Assembly: GCA_031472005.1 (NCBI GenBank)
Contig: PZJY01000008.1
Coordinates: 1,116,001-1,180,000, forward strand
Direction of reading: 5' to 3'
DNA length: 64,000 nucleotides
Source: Tetracladium setigerum
Lineage: Eukaryota; Ascomycota; Leotiomycetes; Helotiales
The notes below the pieces were generated by a model that did not search any database, had not been told where the DNA came from, and worked only from the letters and a program-made list of their open reading frames with translations. Position numbers and translations under genes: made by a program. Positions 11,822-23,026 of the stretch are shown piece after piece. The stretch's first letter is position 1. Each line of letters starts with the position of its first letter.

Positions 11822-13053
11822 ATGGATTACGCGCACCTCTTCCCTCGCGGAGTCGACTTTTACAATTCGAGTGCTCTGAGGAAGAGGGATGATTGTACCG
11901 ATGCGATCCCTGGGACCATCACGGAGTTCTGCACACCAGGATATACCCTCTGCTGTTAGTTGTTGATTGTTGACTTTTCCTCGTTGTAGGAATACTAACA
12001 TTTATTGTCCCAGGCGTGCCAGATAGTAACAACCTCAATAATTTCCCCGCATGTAAGGACTGCGCGCTTAGATCTAAATTAATTTGCTATTTACTAATAA
12101 CTTGCTGAAGGCCGAAAGGTATTTGGGTTAGGAGCCTGCTGTCCGTCTAACGAGGCATGTTATTTGGATGCTACCTCAGATTGCAAAGCTCCAGGAGCTG
12201 TCAAGTGCGGTAATACACAATCCAAATACCTTCACTTGTGTACCATTTGCTAATCCTTCCTACCCAAAGCTGCTCTTCAAGATGGAATATCAGAAGCCTG
12301 CTGCCCGGCCTTGACAACCTGCCCCAACAATTATAAACAAGGCAAGCTCGTGCGCTGCAACATAAATCTCGGAGCCGCCTCAACCCTAAGCACTACCAGG
12401 ACAATACCCTCCTCTACCAGTTCAAAGGAAACATCCTCCTCCACCACTTCTAACCCCCCTCGTCCTCAACCGACTCCCCCGCTTCCTCTTCTCCCCCGTC
12501 TTCTTCTGATTCCCCTCCTTCCTCCTCCTCTTCTTCTCCTCCTTCTTCTTCTTCCTCTTCTGCAGGAACACTATCCTCTTCATCAACATCCACAACCTCA
12601 CAACCATCTACCGAAAGCAGTACCCCCTCCCTGTCCGTCAACGCTGCAGGCGTAACGGTCACAGTCCCATCCACTCCTACAGGAACAAATCCATCCACGT
12701 CCGCATCCAGCAGCGGCCTCGGCACAGGCGCAAAAGCGGGAATAGGAATTGGCGCTGCAGCACTCGTCCTCGGCATAATAGCACTCATATTCTTCGTCTA
12801 CAAACGCGGCAAGAAGCGCGGGGCAGCGGAGAAGGCCCCATTAGAGGATGCCGGCACAGGGCAGGATCAATTACCAGGGCAAAACCAGCCGTTGGTCACC
12901 GAGATGGCTGGTCAAGATTGGTATCAACATGATGCATCGAAACCACCTCCTCCTGGTGCACAGTGGAATGCGGGGGCGGGCCAGAGTCCACCGCCGCCAA
13001 CGGAGTTACCTGGGTCAAATGTGGCGCATGAGTTACCTGGGAGGAGATATTGA
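11822..13053 (+). CDS. Cys-rich single-pass surface protein with S/T/P-rich stalk
   Basis: Four exons (11822-11954, 12014-12052, 12111-12209, 12270-13053), all joined in phase. The N-terminal part has about twelve Cys in pairs (FCTPGYTLCC, GLGACCPSNEACYLD, SEACCPALTTCPNNY). A Ser/Thr/Pro-rich stalk follows, then one transmembrane helix (GIGIGAAALVLGIIALIFFV), a basic stop-transfer KRGKKRG and a Pro-rich cytoplasmic tail. The architecture resembles fungal wall-stress or surface sensors, but the Cys pattern is not one I can name. Two oddities stand out. No signal peptide follows the ATG at 11822, so an upstream exon may be missing. The stalk changes frame at a run of six C (12454-12459), where one extra C would restore it; a 104-nt intron (12462-12565) is a weaker alternative. 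About 350 residues. Confidence 0.7.
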
Positions 13054-14107
13054 AGGAAAGGAAAGGAAAGGAAAGGGAAGACGAATTTATGATCGACTGG
13101 AGATGTGAATAGGAGGAGACGATATATGCACTTTTTTGGCGAGGAGTTTTTTGGGCGAGTTGGAAAATACTCATATTTTTACAGACTACGTATTTGACGT
13201 CGGTTTTGCCCCGAGAATTTTGGTATATACTGGCTCTTCGTTGTTCGTCAAGAAAGCAGTGTACATCTGAATTTAATGATTTTACTTAGGTAAGATTACC
13301 TTAGCAACCTAGTATCGACTTGGATCATTTAAAAACAATATACGCTCGGCAATGAAATGAGGAGCGCGACGGCTCAGTTTAAACTACTTATAGAAGGGAT
13401 CGTTTCATAACGATCATGCATTTCATCTTATATGCTACCGAGATCATCTGGCTTGTGAATAGGGTAGAAATAGCCTTTTATGTGTGGCGCTCGCTTCCAC
13501 TCTTGCGGTACTATTTACAACGGCAGCCTCTCGGAGACAGCTTCTCTCCAAAGGCAGCCTCTCGGGGATATTGCCGCCACACCCTTCATATTCCAACAAA
13601 TATAATATCGGTTCAAAGTCGAAACCTTCATAGCTTATTCTATAGCTGACAGAAGGGAAAGGGGCGCAGGCTTTATTTTAAGGTGCCAGAGGCTTCTATA
13701 AGCTGGAAAAAGAATATATCACGTGACAGCCTGATCTACTGCCCAATATCTAAACTATGCAAAAGCAACGAAAGGTAAAAGGATATAGTATCAACGCGCT
13801 ATGTCTCCATCACAATAGTATTCTCACCTGGGAAAATTCTGAATCTCCTCCCCCAGCTTTTATAATTGGTAGATACCCAATTAGGCATTTCTTAGCAGAT
13901 GGATTCCCTTTCTTCATCATCACTTCAACACTTCACCAAAACCACCCCTTCGAACGAAAATGAGAGAAAACCAAACTCATCCAAATTATGATTCCGTTTT
14001 GAGTAATATCAGTAAGAAATCAAGACTGACACTTAAGTTATTGTGGAGTGACAAGATGTTTGTTAGTCTGCGGGTGATATAAACCCCATCAAACAGACTT
14101 CCTTCCA
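13054..14107. other. Intergenic with short repeats
   Basis: Holds a GGAAA pentamer repeat just after the stop codon (about 13054-13078), two copies of GGCAGCCTCTCGG (13522-13534 and 13553-13565) and a CACGTG at 13720-13725. No gene seen. Confidence 0.5.
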
Positions 14108-14226
14108 ACATACGACCATAGACTGAAGAGAATTGGGCATCCCGTCCGCTCTGCCATACACAAGCTTCAGATCGGTTGATTAGTAGTTGGGTGGGTGACC
14201 ACCAGCGAATCCCAGCTGTTGTATGT
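14108..14226 (+). rRNA. rrn5: 5S ribosomal RNA
   Basis: A 119-nt match to the filamentous-ascomycete 5S rRNA: the 5' end ACATACGACCATAG, the middle CCCGTCCGCTCTGCC, the internal promoter block GTTGGGTGGGTGACCACCAG and the 3' end TGTTGTATGT that pairs with the 5' end. A T4 tract at 14226-14229 can terminate RNA polymerase III. Compared with the Neurospora sequence as I remember it, the outer parts of two helices differ, but CTGAAG/CTTCAG and CGGTTG/CAGCTG still pair, which suggests a functional gene. It stands alone, as expected for dispersed 5S genes of moulds. Confidence 0.92.
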
Positions 14227-15097
14227 TTTCCTCTTTGCACTTTTTTGCATAATTTTAAGGAGGGGAAAAAGGTTTGGTTTTTGGGGGTTTTTTTGGCGAC
14301 CTAGAGGAGGGGGACGAGATGGAATCTTTTTGGTGTGAAGAGAGGAATCTGTATGAGTAATGTTATCTTAAATAAATCTCTTTGGAGGACGGAGAATCAG
14401 AATCAAAGGTTTGGTGGCTGCTCTGGGATGGTTGTGGAGAGTTGTCGAGTGCAGAACTTGGCAGGTTGAGACACTTAAGCATTCGAGGACGACCAACCCC
14501 ATTCTCCTTTTTTGCTATATAGCTAACACGTAGCAGAGGGGTAGAAGATTGATTGTTAATACCGAAAGACGAATTTGTGATTGACACAGCTCATAAGAGA
14601 GAACTACGGCGAAGTGTAAAATATGTGAAAATATCGAAATTCCATTGGCGAGAAAATGACATGCTCGATATGAGAGAGGCCTACACCATACTATACACTT
14701 CTAGGAGGAGAGTTAGATGTGTTTAATTTTGTAGCACACCATATCTACCTATGGAGGGTACTTACAAACGGATGGAATATTGTTTTCATTTTTCAATCAC
14801 TGTCTACTCAAATCTTTTTAATACACATGATTAAATTTAGCTGCAGGTCAAGCTCTTGACCAAAGGAGGTGGAGAGTGGAATGATTCTGAATGAACAGCA
14901 GAGGAGTTTACAGCAAAACAACTGGAAAGTCCAAAATTTCCTCGTCAGACTTTCTGCCCTGAGCACCTACCTAGGTATGTGTATAACGTAAGAGACGAAC
15001 GACATCGCATCACGGTGAAATTCGTTGGTATGCTAAACAACCTCGCAAAATGCTATGTTAATTTATTACAACATCACAGTAGCAATAAGCGACTGTT
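14227..15097. other. Intergenic, no gene seen
   Basis: Non-coding DNA between the 5S gene and the 3' end of SRP72. T-rich near 14255-14300. No supported open frame. Confidence 0.5.
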
Positions 15098-17106
15098 CTA
15101 CTTCTTGCCCTTCTTCTTCCCCTTCTTGTTCGCACCACTAACCACACCCGCCTTCTCAACCTTGATACTTCCCGCGCCACCAGCCAACTCCAGACTCTCC
15201 TCAGCAACTACACCTCCCTGCGTCAAATCTGCGGCCTTCTTCTTCCCTTTCTTCCCCTTCGGCTTATAACTACTTCGATCTCGCTTCGGCAGCCATCGCT
15301 CCGGATCCATTTTCTTGTTCTCATCGAAATCTGCGGGTTTGCGTGATTCACGGATCTTATGTTTCTTGGCGGGTGCTTCTTTGGGCGCGGCTTGGTCTGC
15401 GCTTCGCTTTTTGTTGGCTTGAGAGGTGGGCGTGGGGAGGGATGGGATGCCAGCTTCGAGGAGAGCTGAGGCATCGATTCCGGCGGTGAGACGGGAAACT
15501 GGGGTGAGTTTCTCAGCGTCTGATGAGACTTTGGATTTGTCAGTTGTGGCGTAGGATGCGACATATCCAGCGATGGCGATGCGGTCATTGGGATCCTGTT
15601 TTCTGAGGGAGGAGAATATTTCCCCTGCCGTAGATAGGTCTTCTGGTTTCGAGGACTCGAGTAGCGAAGCACCTGCTGCTCGGAGGAGAGATATCGAAGG
15701 ATTGGGTTTTTGCTGCAGTATGTGGCAGCTTTCGCAAGCTCTATGCGAATTGGCTCCCTTCGGCCTGATAAGCTGTAGAGAGAGACAAGAAGAGCTATCA
15801 GACCAGGCGAAAAACGTGCAGACAGTGCTTCTGGTGTATTGGCTTTCTCTAAGCGAGCAAAGAAGTCTTCAAGTAGAATGGTCGCGGGTTGAATGTTAGA
15901 AGCTAGTAGATAGAGTTGGATGATAACAAGGAGCAGTCCAACATCTGTTGGTCGTTTCTCCAATAATGGCAGAATTTGTTTGAGGCCCGGCTTGCCAGAT
16001 TCGTTTTTGGCGTGTGCTGCCGCATTGACGACGGAAAGAGTATTGATGAAGGAAGATGTGACTGGAGTAGGAGACTGTAATATTTTGGTGGCTGTTGATC
16101 GCGCAACTCCAGGATACTTTAGAACCTGGAGGTCAATGGCGTATTTGTTTCGCTTTAATATATTTGCTTGTGTCTGGAAGAGCTTGTCCGCGTCTTTGAG
16201 TGTTGGAACCTCACTAAATAACTTTTCGGTCAAATAAGGGTTCTCATTTGGAGCCGAGGCTAGGGCATTGTTTTGTGCAATAGCTCGAGTTGGTGGCTCA
16301 GGAACACTATTTTTTGTTAGTGTATGGCAACGTTTGGGAATCTCTCCCAACCTACTCAGCAATGTTGATCATTTTTTGTATGGTCTCTGCTTCCTCTAGC
16401 TTCCCAAGCTTGGTGAAAACATATACCTGCTGAACCATAATTGGCAGCACTTCCGCCCTTTTTTCCTCGTCGGTCAACTCGTCCAAAGACTCACACAAAT
16501 CCCTAGCCCTTTTCAACAGGACGCTGCCAGCATTCAAGTCCCTCTAGCAATAGATCCACATGCGGCATTGTAAGACGTCTCAAAAGCTTCAAGATCTTCC
16601 CTTCCAGGCTTCTTCCGGCTTTGTTCCACAAGGTGACCATTCCCCTGCCATTCCAACTGAGCATCGACCGCCGAGCTGTTGATTCTCAAATCATTCTCCT
16701 CGCCTTCAATACCGGCAGCTTGCGCACTCAATTCTTTGTACAGCTTGGACGCATCCTCGAACCTTTCGGCACGATAGGCTACTTGTGCCGCAATATGCTT
16801 CAATCCCCTTTCATTTGATCCCTGTACCAGCTTCTCGGCCTCCTCCAGCTTTCCGGTCTTGTACAATGCATACGCCTTTTCTAACACAGACCTCTCTGCC
16901 AATCTGTCCCCTCCCTCATCCAGCGCCCGAAGCGCATCGTCGAAGCGGTCGAGCTTGAGCAGAGCTACAGCCCGCGAATGTAGCGCATCGAGATTACCCT
17001 TGGAAGTCTTAAGAATTGCGTTGCAGGTTTTGACGATTTCTTCGTGGTCTTCGATTGAGGACTCACGGAGGAGGGAGGAGAGAGTTGCTGTGGGGTTAGA
17101 TGCCAT
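15098..17106 (-). CDS. SRP72: Signal recognition particle subunit SRP72
   Basis: SRP72 binds 7SL RNA together with SRP68 in the particle that targets ribosomes to the ER. The N-terminal half is TPR-like (ALHSRAVALLKLDRFDDAL, EKAYALYKTGKLEEAEKL). The C-terminus has the family signature DPERWLPKRDRSSYKPKGKK and a Lys-rich tail that contacts RNA. One 49-nt intron lies at 16307-16355. Two breaks interrupt the frame. At 16540-16542 a run of three C needs one more base for SIARGDLNAG to continue. Near 15707-15718 one more base restores a YWQQKPNPSISLLRAAG-like block. With both corrected the protein is 653 residues, a normal length. Because SRP72 is normally important for growth, I read both as assembly deletions and not as decay. 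Confidence 0.9.
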
Positions 17107-19305
17107 GATTGGGGTGTCTGTCCCGTGGAAAGGGATTTGGTATCTCAAGAGTAAGGCTTCTATAAAATATCCATGGACCGCTGTTGAATTCCAAAAGGGT
17201 TCGTGATGCGGTAGGATTACCGTCGCGCGCGTGGGGTTGTCCGTTGTCGTTGCTTCGGCGGGCAAGAAGTTTGGCGGGGTTGTTCGACAGCGAGGAGCCC
17301 AAATCGTGGGTCTTGGCACTCTCGCATACCAGCCAATCAGAGAAAGACTATCGCGTGACAGTTTGTTGTGTTTTTGACTTTGGGTGTTGTAAATATATAG
17401 TGTGAACTTGCTTCATTTATTTTTATTATATTGGACTTGCGTGCGAGTGGTTTAAGTGAGGGTAATCAATCCAATGATGTACGTTCATCTATCTTCTGGA
17501 CAGGCAAATAAATCCTGAGAGAGCGAGAGTCCTAGTAGCTTTCATGCCAACAAGCCATCTCTGTAGCTCGTCAATAATATTTGCATGGGAACCTGAACCT
17601 GATCCTGACTCCAAGAAAAGAAGCTCGAAATTGAGCTTTGCAGACCGATGAGGTGTCTTGTATTGCCGGTTGCTTGAGACGCTTGAGACGTTCTTTCTCT
17701 ATGAGCCATAGTCTCAAGATTCGGTGCGGAATGATATGCCATTTTGAACGGAGGATTGTGCAAACTGCAGCGATTATACCAGTGCGGAAGATCAAGTCTC
17801 CAAAAATTGCTATTTTTGGGAGGAGGAGAGGGGAGCTCTCTGGCCAAGGATCGAACTCCACTCAAAAATCAACGACCTTGAGACTTGCTGAATGGTTGGC
17901 GAAGCATAACACAGAATCGGTGGGATAGTCGACTCCGCAGATACAATATCTTCATTGCACATTGTTGGTATCTCTTCCAGCGCCACTACTGACAGGCAAC
18001 ACAAGAACGATACAAAGAAACACTTAGCGCTCGCTCAATTAGCATTTACGCGATCAGGTGGAGCGACCCAAGCGAATTGAAATGACACATGTCGTTCATC
18101 CTTTTGCCCGCGGTAAACATTATTATTGATGAGTGAGTTTACCGCCCTGCAAAAAAAGGAAGATTCCAAGTAGCGTCTGTTTGTGCTTCTGTCTCTGTCT
18201 TTGTTTTTGTTTCTACTTTCTATTTCCACTCATTCCATTCTTCCACTTTCCGAAACACACAGCGGGCAGATCAGACGGAGGCGGGCAAGTGCTTCATTAG
18301 TTGCAGGAGGGGTTGCAGCAGGTTGACGTACCGAGGAAGGACTGTCCCTTGACAAGTGTGTGTGTGTGTGTGTGTGTGTTAGTACTAACTCTTCTGACTG
18401 TGTTTGATCCGTTCGATGTCGTGCATCCGAGGTCTTGGGTGGGTAGACTAATAAGGTACAGTACAGTAGTAGCTGCTGCGAACAAGCTTCCCCTTCCTTC
18501 AGATCACCACTGCAGTAGTCAGTCAGTAGCAGCTGTACGTCAAGGAGGATTATTCGGTAGATATATATTCAGTTATTTATATAATGTAGCATAATATATA
18601 TACGTATTGTTAATGTACGGACTATGAGTTGTTTGTTTATTGACTTCCCACCTTCCTAGTGGCAAGATGGATTCCTTATCACACCACACCCATTTACCTC
18701 CCCCTCTGCTCCTCCCGTTTCAAGAGGCAAACCGCCTCTTTTGGCTGGCGGAGAAGGAAATGGTGAGTGGCCTTGCTGGGATGTCCTTTCGCTAAGGCAA
18801 CTCCTCCCTCAGCGTGCCGCCGGCCGCCTGCAACAACAACAAGGCTGCAGATTGATAGCAGCAGCAGCGGGCGCAAGGACGAATTGAATTGAATTACCTC
18901 CTCACTTCTTCATTCCCTCCATCGTCTCCCTTTTCAATCTTCACTTTCTTCTTCGTCTTCTTCCTCCCTCTCCTCCTTCCTCGCCACCTCCCTTCCGTCA
19001 AACGCCCGTAGTCGCGACCTTCGGATTTCTGACTTTCCACTACCGGCAACTCCTCTTTCGACATCCGCGAAAGTGTAAGTACGGGAGGTAGGTAAGCTTG
19101 ACCGCTGCCCAATCAGTCCACCTCCCTCTCTCCTTCAATTGGAACTGGTGCTAACTTCCTCCTCCCCTCTCCCCCTCCAGGCGTAAACATCGAAACTTCC
19201 CGACTCTTCGTCCAACTCCCAACCTGTGTATTGCAGCAGGCATTAGACCTCCTCCTCCTCCTCGCATCCTTTAATCCTTCTACGAATCCCAATTCTGCGA
19301 TCATA
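17107..19305. other. Long intergenic region and StuA leader
   Basis: 2.2 kb between the divergent SRP72 and StuA genes. It holds a (TG)12 microsatellite at about 18356-18379 and a strongly pyrimidine-rich stretch from about 18900 to 19260 that looks like a long 5' leader and core promoter of StuA. Developmental regulators of this class often have long leaders. No gene in it is convincing. Confidence 0.5.
18356..18379. repeat. (TG)n microsatellite
   Basis: About twelve uninterrupted TG units in the region upstream of StuA. Confidence 0.9.
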
Positions 19306-20589
19306 ATGGAGAGATCATCGCCCTACGATCAAGGACATGCAGGCGGGCTCCCAACCAGCCAGCCTTATCCCCCCATTCCAGATCAAACACAAACGCATGG
19401 CGGGCCTCCTTCTAATCCATATCCTCAATATTCCTACGACATCCACATGCGATATTCCGAGGATCCGAATCGCCCATACCCTCAGGATCCTGCCGCCAGT
19501 CACCCAACGCAAGAAGTGCCCCGCCAGTACACCTCCATGAACAGTCCTTATGCCAGAGATGCAAGCAAAGATGGCCCAACAAGCCCTTATCCAAAAGATA
19601 TTTTAAGTCCATACACCCGAGACGCGCCCACAAGTCCCATGGCGAGCCCTTATCCACGAGAAATGCCAACGAGCCCATATCCTCCAATTCCCACCCATTA
19701 CGCTCCAATGCCCGCTCAACCCCCGCAAGGTCAAGGCCAAGGTCATCCTGTCCAGCTTCCGCCGATGGCTATGAGTATGCAAGGACCGCCTCACGAGTAT
19801 GGCCACCCTCAGCCAATGGTGCTGGACACGACGGGACAAATTGCACCAGGTGGAATGAAACCTAAAGTGACCGCTACTTTATGGGAGGATGAAGGTACCC
19901 TTTGTTTTCAGGTTGACGTAAGTTGTCCCATAGAATTAACATGCTATTTATTTGCCAACTCTTAAGGATCAACTCTAAACACCTCACAGGTCAAGGGCAC
20001 TTGCGTTGCAAGACGAGAGGGTGAGCCTAACTCAACCCAGTGCTGTTCGCGTTACTAATTTCCAACAGATAACCACATGGTAAACGGCACCAAACTTCTG
20101 AATGTTGCTGGTATGACCCGAGGAAGACGTGATGGCATTTTGAAAGCAGAAAAGCAAAAGCACGTCGTCAAGATAGGACCAATGCATCTGAAAGGAGTGT
20201 GGTACGTTTCCCCCGTCTGTGGTTCGCCACATTATGTTTGTCCAGTTCCTACGAACTTCCCATATTTTGACATTCAATATTGACAACTAGATAGGATCCC
20301 ATATGAACGAGCCCTCGCCTTCGCCAATAAAGAAAACATCACTCCCTCCCTCTACCCTCTCTTCGTCCACAACATCGGTGCTCTTCTCTACCACCCCATC
20401 AACAATGGTCGAGGAGGTCCAGGCTATCCAAACAACCACCTGCCCCGCCGCCTAGATGACCCATCTCAAACTCAACAACCTCAACAGCAGCAGCAGCAAC
20501 ACTCTCCGCAACAACACCAACAACACCACCCACAATCACCGCCCATGCAACAAGAAGCAGTGATGTTCAATTCGGCCCGAGACAGATAA
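19306..20589 (+). CDS. stuA: APSES transcription factor StuA
   Basis: Four exons (19306-19917, 19990-20020, 20069-20201, 20295-20589) give 356 residues. The APSES/KilA-N DNA-binding domain (about residues 188-295) is unmistakable: GTLCFQVD, CVARREDNHMVNGTKLLNVA, GMTRGRRDGILK, HVVKIGPMHLKGVWIPYERA and YPLFVHNIGALLYHP. The family (StuA, Efg1, Phd1, Sok2) is nuclear and controls conidiophore development, dimorphism and virulence-related growth. The N-terminus is Pro/Tyr-rich with five SPY motifs (residues 80, 93, 101, 114, 123). The C-terminal tail is short and Gln/His-rich, so the protein is much shorter than the roughly 600 residues I remember for Aspergillus StuA. The start is the first Met of the open frame that gives the usual short Pro-rich beginning; an in-frame ATG at 19231 is the alternative. 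Confidence 0.93.
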
Positions 20590-22032
20590 ATCTTGACTCT
20601 ATCTCCAGTCGTTCAGCATAACTCTTTTCCCACCATAAGCCACGGAAAAGAATGGAGGCTTTTGCGTGATTTTCTATTTTCGCATGAGCAGAATATTCCA
20701 CTCTGCGAACCTTTTAACCTCCATCGACCTCAACCCCAACAGAAGCATTTTCAATACATTGCAGTTCAACCAATTCATATTCAAGAAATTATGAGCTACC
20801 TATCTACCTACCCATCTCAAATCTTTTTGGTTTTTTTTACTTCCGCTGGTAAAGGGAAATTTCGATCGTTGGGGGTTGAAAAATCGAAGCGAGGGCGTAC
20901 AACGAAATGGCAAACGACATCAACGGAAGGTCATGTGGTTTGGCCTGGACTGACTGATCTTTTCCGTATTCCCATCTTCTCTCGCCTTTCGCCTATTCTC
21001 ATACAACACACAGATGACACGCTGGTTCTTCTCTTTTTTTTTTCGTTCGCTTTTGAAGGACTGGGCAGGTTTTGATAACATTGGCTTCTTTGGCTTCCTT
21101 TTTTTGCAACATTTCATGAAGGTTTTTGGGGGTTTGGGCTGCTGAATGGATTGAGTGGTGGATGGAGGAAGGGAGAGAGGGGTTTTGGGGAATTGTGCAT
21201 CAGTGAACCAGTAGAATTGACGGACGAAATTGCTTCATGGTGAAATCGCTTGCTGGATTTATTGCTTGAAGGAGCGATGGAGGGATGAATGAATGAATGG
21301 AGGAATGATAGGATGGAATGGTCAGGCAGAGAGCAAAGAAAGGGAAACCAGCAAGCAGATAGCATAAGACATGAATCAGACAGATATGACGATTGGAATG
21401 ATACCAAAAGCCAACTTCTCTTTTTTTCCTTGCATTGAATGAGCCCGAAGATGTGTTGATCAGTGTTAGTTAAGAGTACGGCAGATAGCATATTTGTACT
21501 CGCCCACTCGCCCACTCAATCATCTCAAACAGCACAATCAAAGATCCTTTATTAAAGTTCTAGTTCTTTCTTGCAAGTGATCCTCTAATCTCTGCTTTTC
21601 ACTCTTCTCATTGTGTTTTCTCTTTCAATTGCCTACTCCTACAATTCCTCGCCTGCTAAGTTTAGTTACAAGCATAGAGAGTTTAGTGTTTTGGATTCTG
21701 ATAAAATCATAGGTAGGTAGATTTTGCTTACTGCGTTCCTAGTCCAACCCCCATACTCCGTTCCGAATTTTCAGGATATAAAAGTGGCAAGAGATAATAG
21801 CAAAACGGACCAAAAAAAGAGGTCGTGTTGTACATCAAGAATATTTGGAGGTGAGATCTGAAATCTCTACTGCTCCATTTTCTTTTATAGGGATTTCCAC
21901 TCATGAGGAAAACCCCCAAAGAAAAAGGATTGCGGGAAAAGGTCTGAAGCCAATCAAGTGAGGTATGATCGCAAGATATCGGTCCCGAGTCGGATAAGAT
22001 TTGTTGTATATGTCGTCGGGTAATATACGCAT
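20590..22032. other. Convergent intergenic region, 3' flank of StuA
   Basis: 1.4 kb between the convergent StuA and BTB genes. T-rich, with a GAAT repeat near 21285-21300. The open frame at 20593-21075 has non-coding composition and no recognisable domain. Confidence 0.5.
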
Positions 22033-23026
22033 CTACTGACGAGGACGCTTGCGAGAGGAACCGCCGGGTGTAGGGTGCATCTTCTCGTTCTTTTCTCTCT
22101 TGAGCTTTTCGTCCAGGACACGAGCTGCGAGGGGGACGTTTGTTAGTGATTATTTCTTGCGCAGAAAAATCGAGGAATTAACGGATGAGAATAACTTACC
22201 GAGAACGTCGTAACCGAATTGAGGAAACTCCAAACACATGCTTCGGAACTCGTCCTCCGCCTCGGAGCGCAAGGAATGCGATCTGGTAGCCCAGAAATTC
22301 GCAACCGGTGCGCGGATGGTGGTATCGTCCTTCTGGGTGTGCGCATACACGTATCTGGCATATGCGATTTCGCCCTTCGCCGTAGAATTGACGCAATGGA
22401 TCTTGGAGGATGCGAGGGATTTGAGGGAGGGAAGGCTGAGCGTGTCAGCGAGTGTGTAGACTCGCGCGTGCTTGAGAAGCTGGTCACCGGTCTCGTCAAC
22501 GGCGGGGACGGAGGGGTCGTGCTCGAGGTCGCGAGTACCGGCGATCTTGCGCGGGAAGTAGTCGCCTGTGTAGAGGAATTCGAGAAAGCAGCCTACAGCG
22601 TCAAGATCTTCGTCAATGAGGTCAATGCGACGTTCCTGCGGTCAATTGGTTAGCTGCGGATATATTTTGAGAGGGACTTCCAGATAGCGAGCGGGTGGAG
22701 CGTACGGAGACTTCGTCACTGAATTTGGCGCAGGTGTCGGCAAACCATGGGCTCTGGACGAGGAGAGCTTGATGGGCAGTCAAGAGAGCTTGATCGTTGC
22801 CCTCGCCGACCAACAAGCCGATGACGGGGGATTTGAGGTAATCAATGAAGGAGACACGAGCTGGGACATCCATCATGGTTTCCACTTGGAAGGGAAGGCT
22901 GTCCCCGGGCTCGACGTCGTCACCGATTGCGACGGTGGAAGCTTCGATTTCAACGATGGGGTCTCCGGCCTCCATTAGAGTATCCTCTGGAATGAGAGAT
23001 TCGTAGTTTTCTCCGGCGTCGGCCAT
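22033..23026 (-). CDS. BTB/POZ domain protein
   Basis: Three exons (23026-22706, 22635-22200, 22124-22033) encode 282 residues; introns are 70 and 75 nt. The central region is a BTB/POZ fold: KSPVIGLLVGEGNDQALLTA, HQALLVQSPWFADTCAKF, and DEDLDAVGCFLEFLYTGDYF, which is the fungal form of the fold. The C-terminus is basic (RKRPRQ) and could be a nuclear signal. BTB proteins dimerise and often recruit cullin-3; nothing here shows the partner. The frame is intact. Confidence 0.85.

Noticed and set aside
12311..12655. Pro/Leu-rich frame in the CT-rich stalk region
   Set aside because: All frames are open in this low-complexity DNA. Only the frame giving Ser/Pro and then the transmembrane helix fits the protein.
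13522..13565. Two copies of GGCAGCCTCTCGG as a mobile-element remnant
   Set aside because: A single short direct repeat with no terminal inverted repeats or coding remnant; not enough for a transposon call.
17542..17865. Minus-strand open frame of about 107 codons between SRP72 and StuA
   Set aside because: The part after an internal Met (MAYHSAPNLETMAHRERTSQ) could be a small protein, but there is no domain or supporting exon, so I did not call a gene.
20593..21075. Plus-strand 160-codon frame directly after StuA
   Set aside because: Starts four bases after the StuA stop, is T-rich and has no domain; it looks like 3' UTR. A missed StuA exon remains possible but unsupported.
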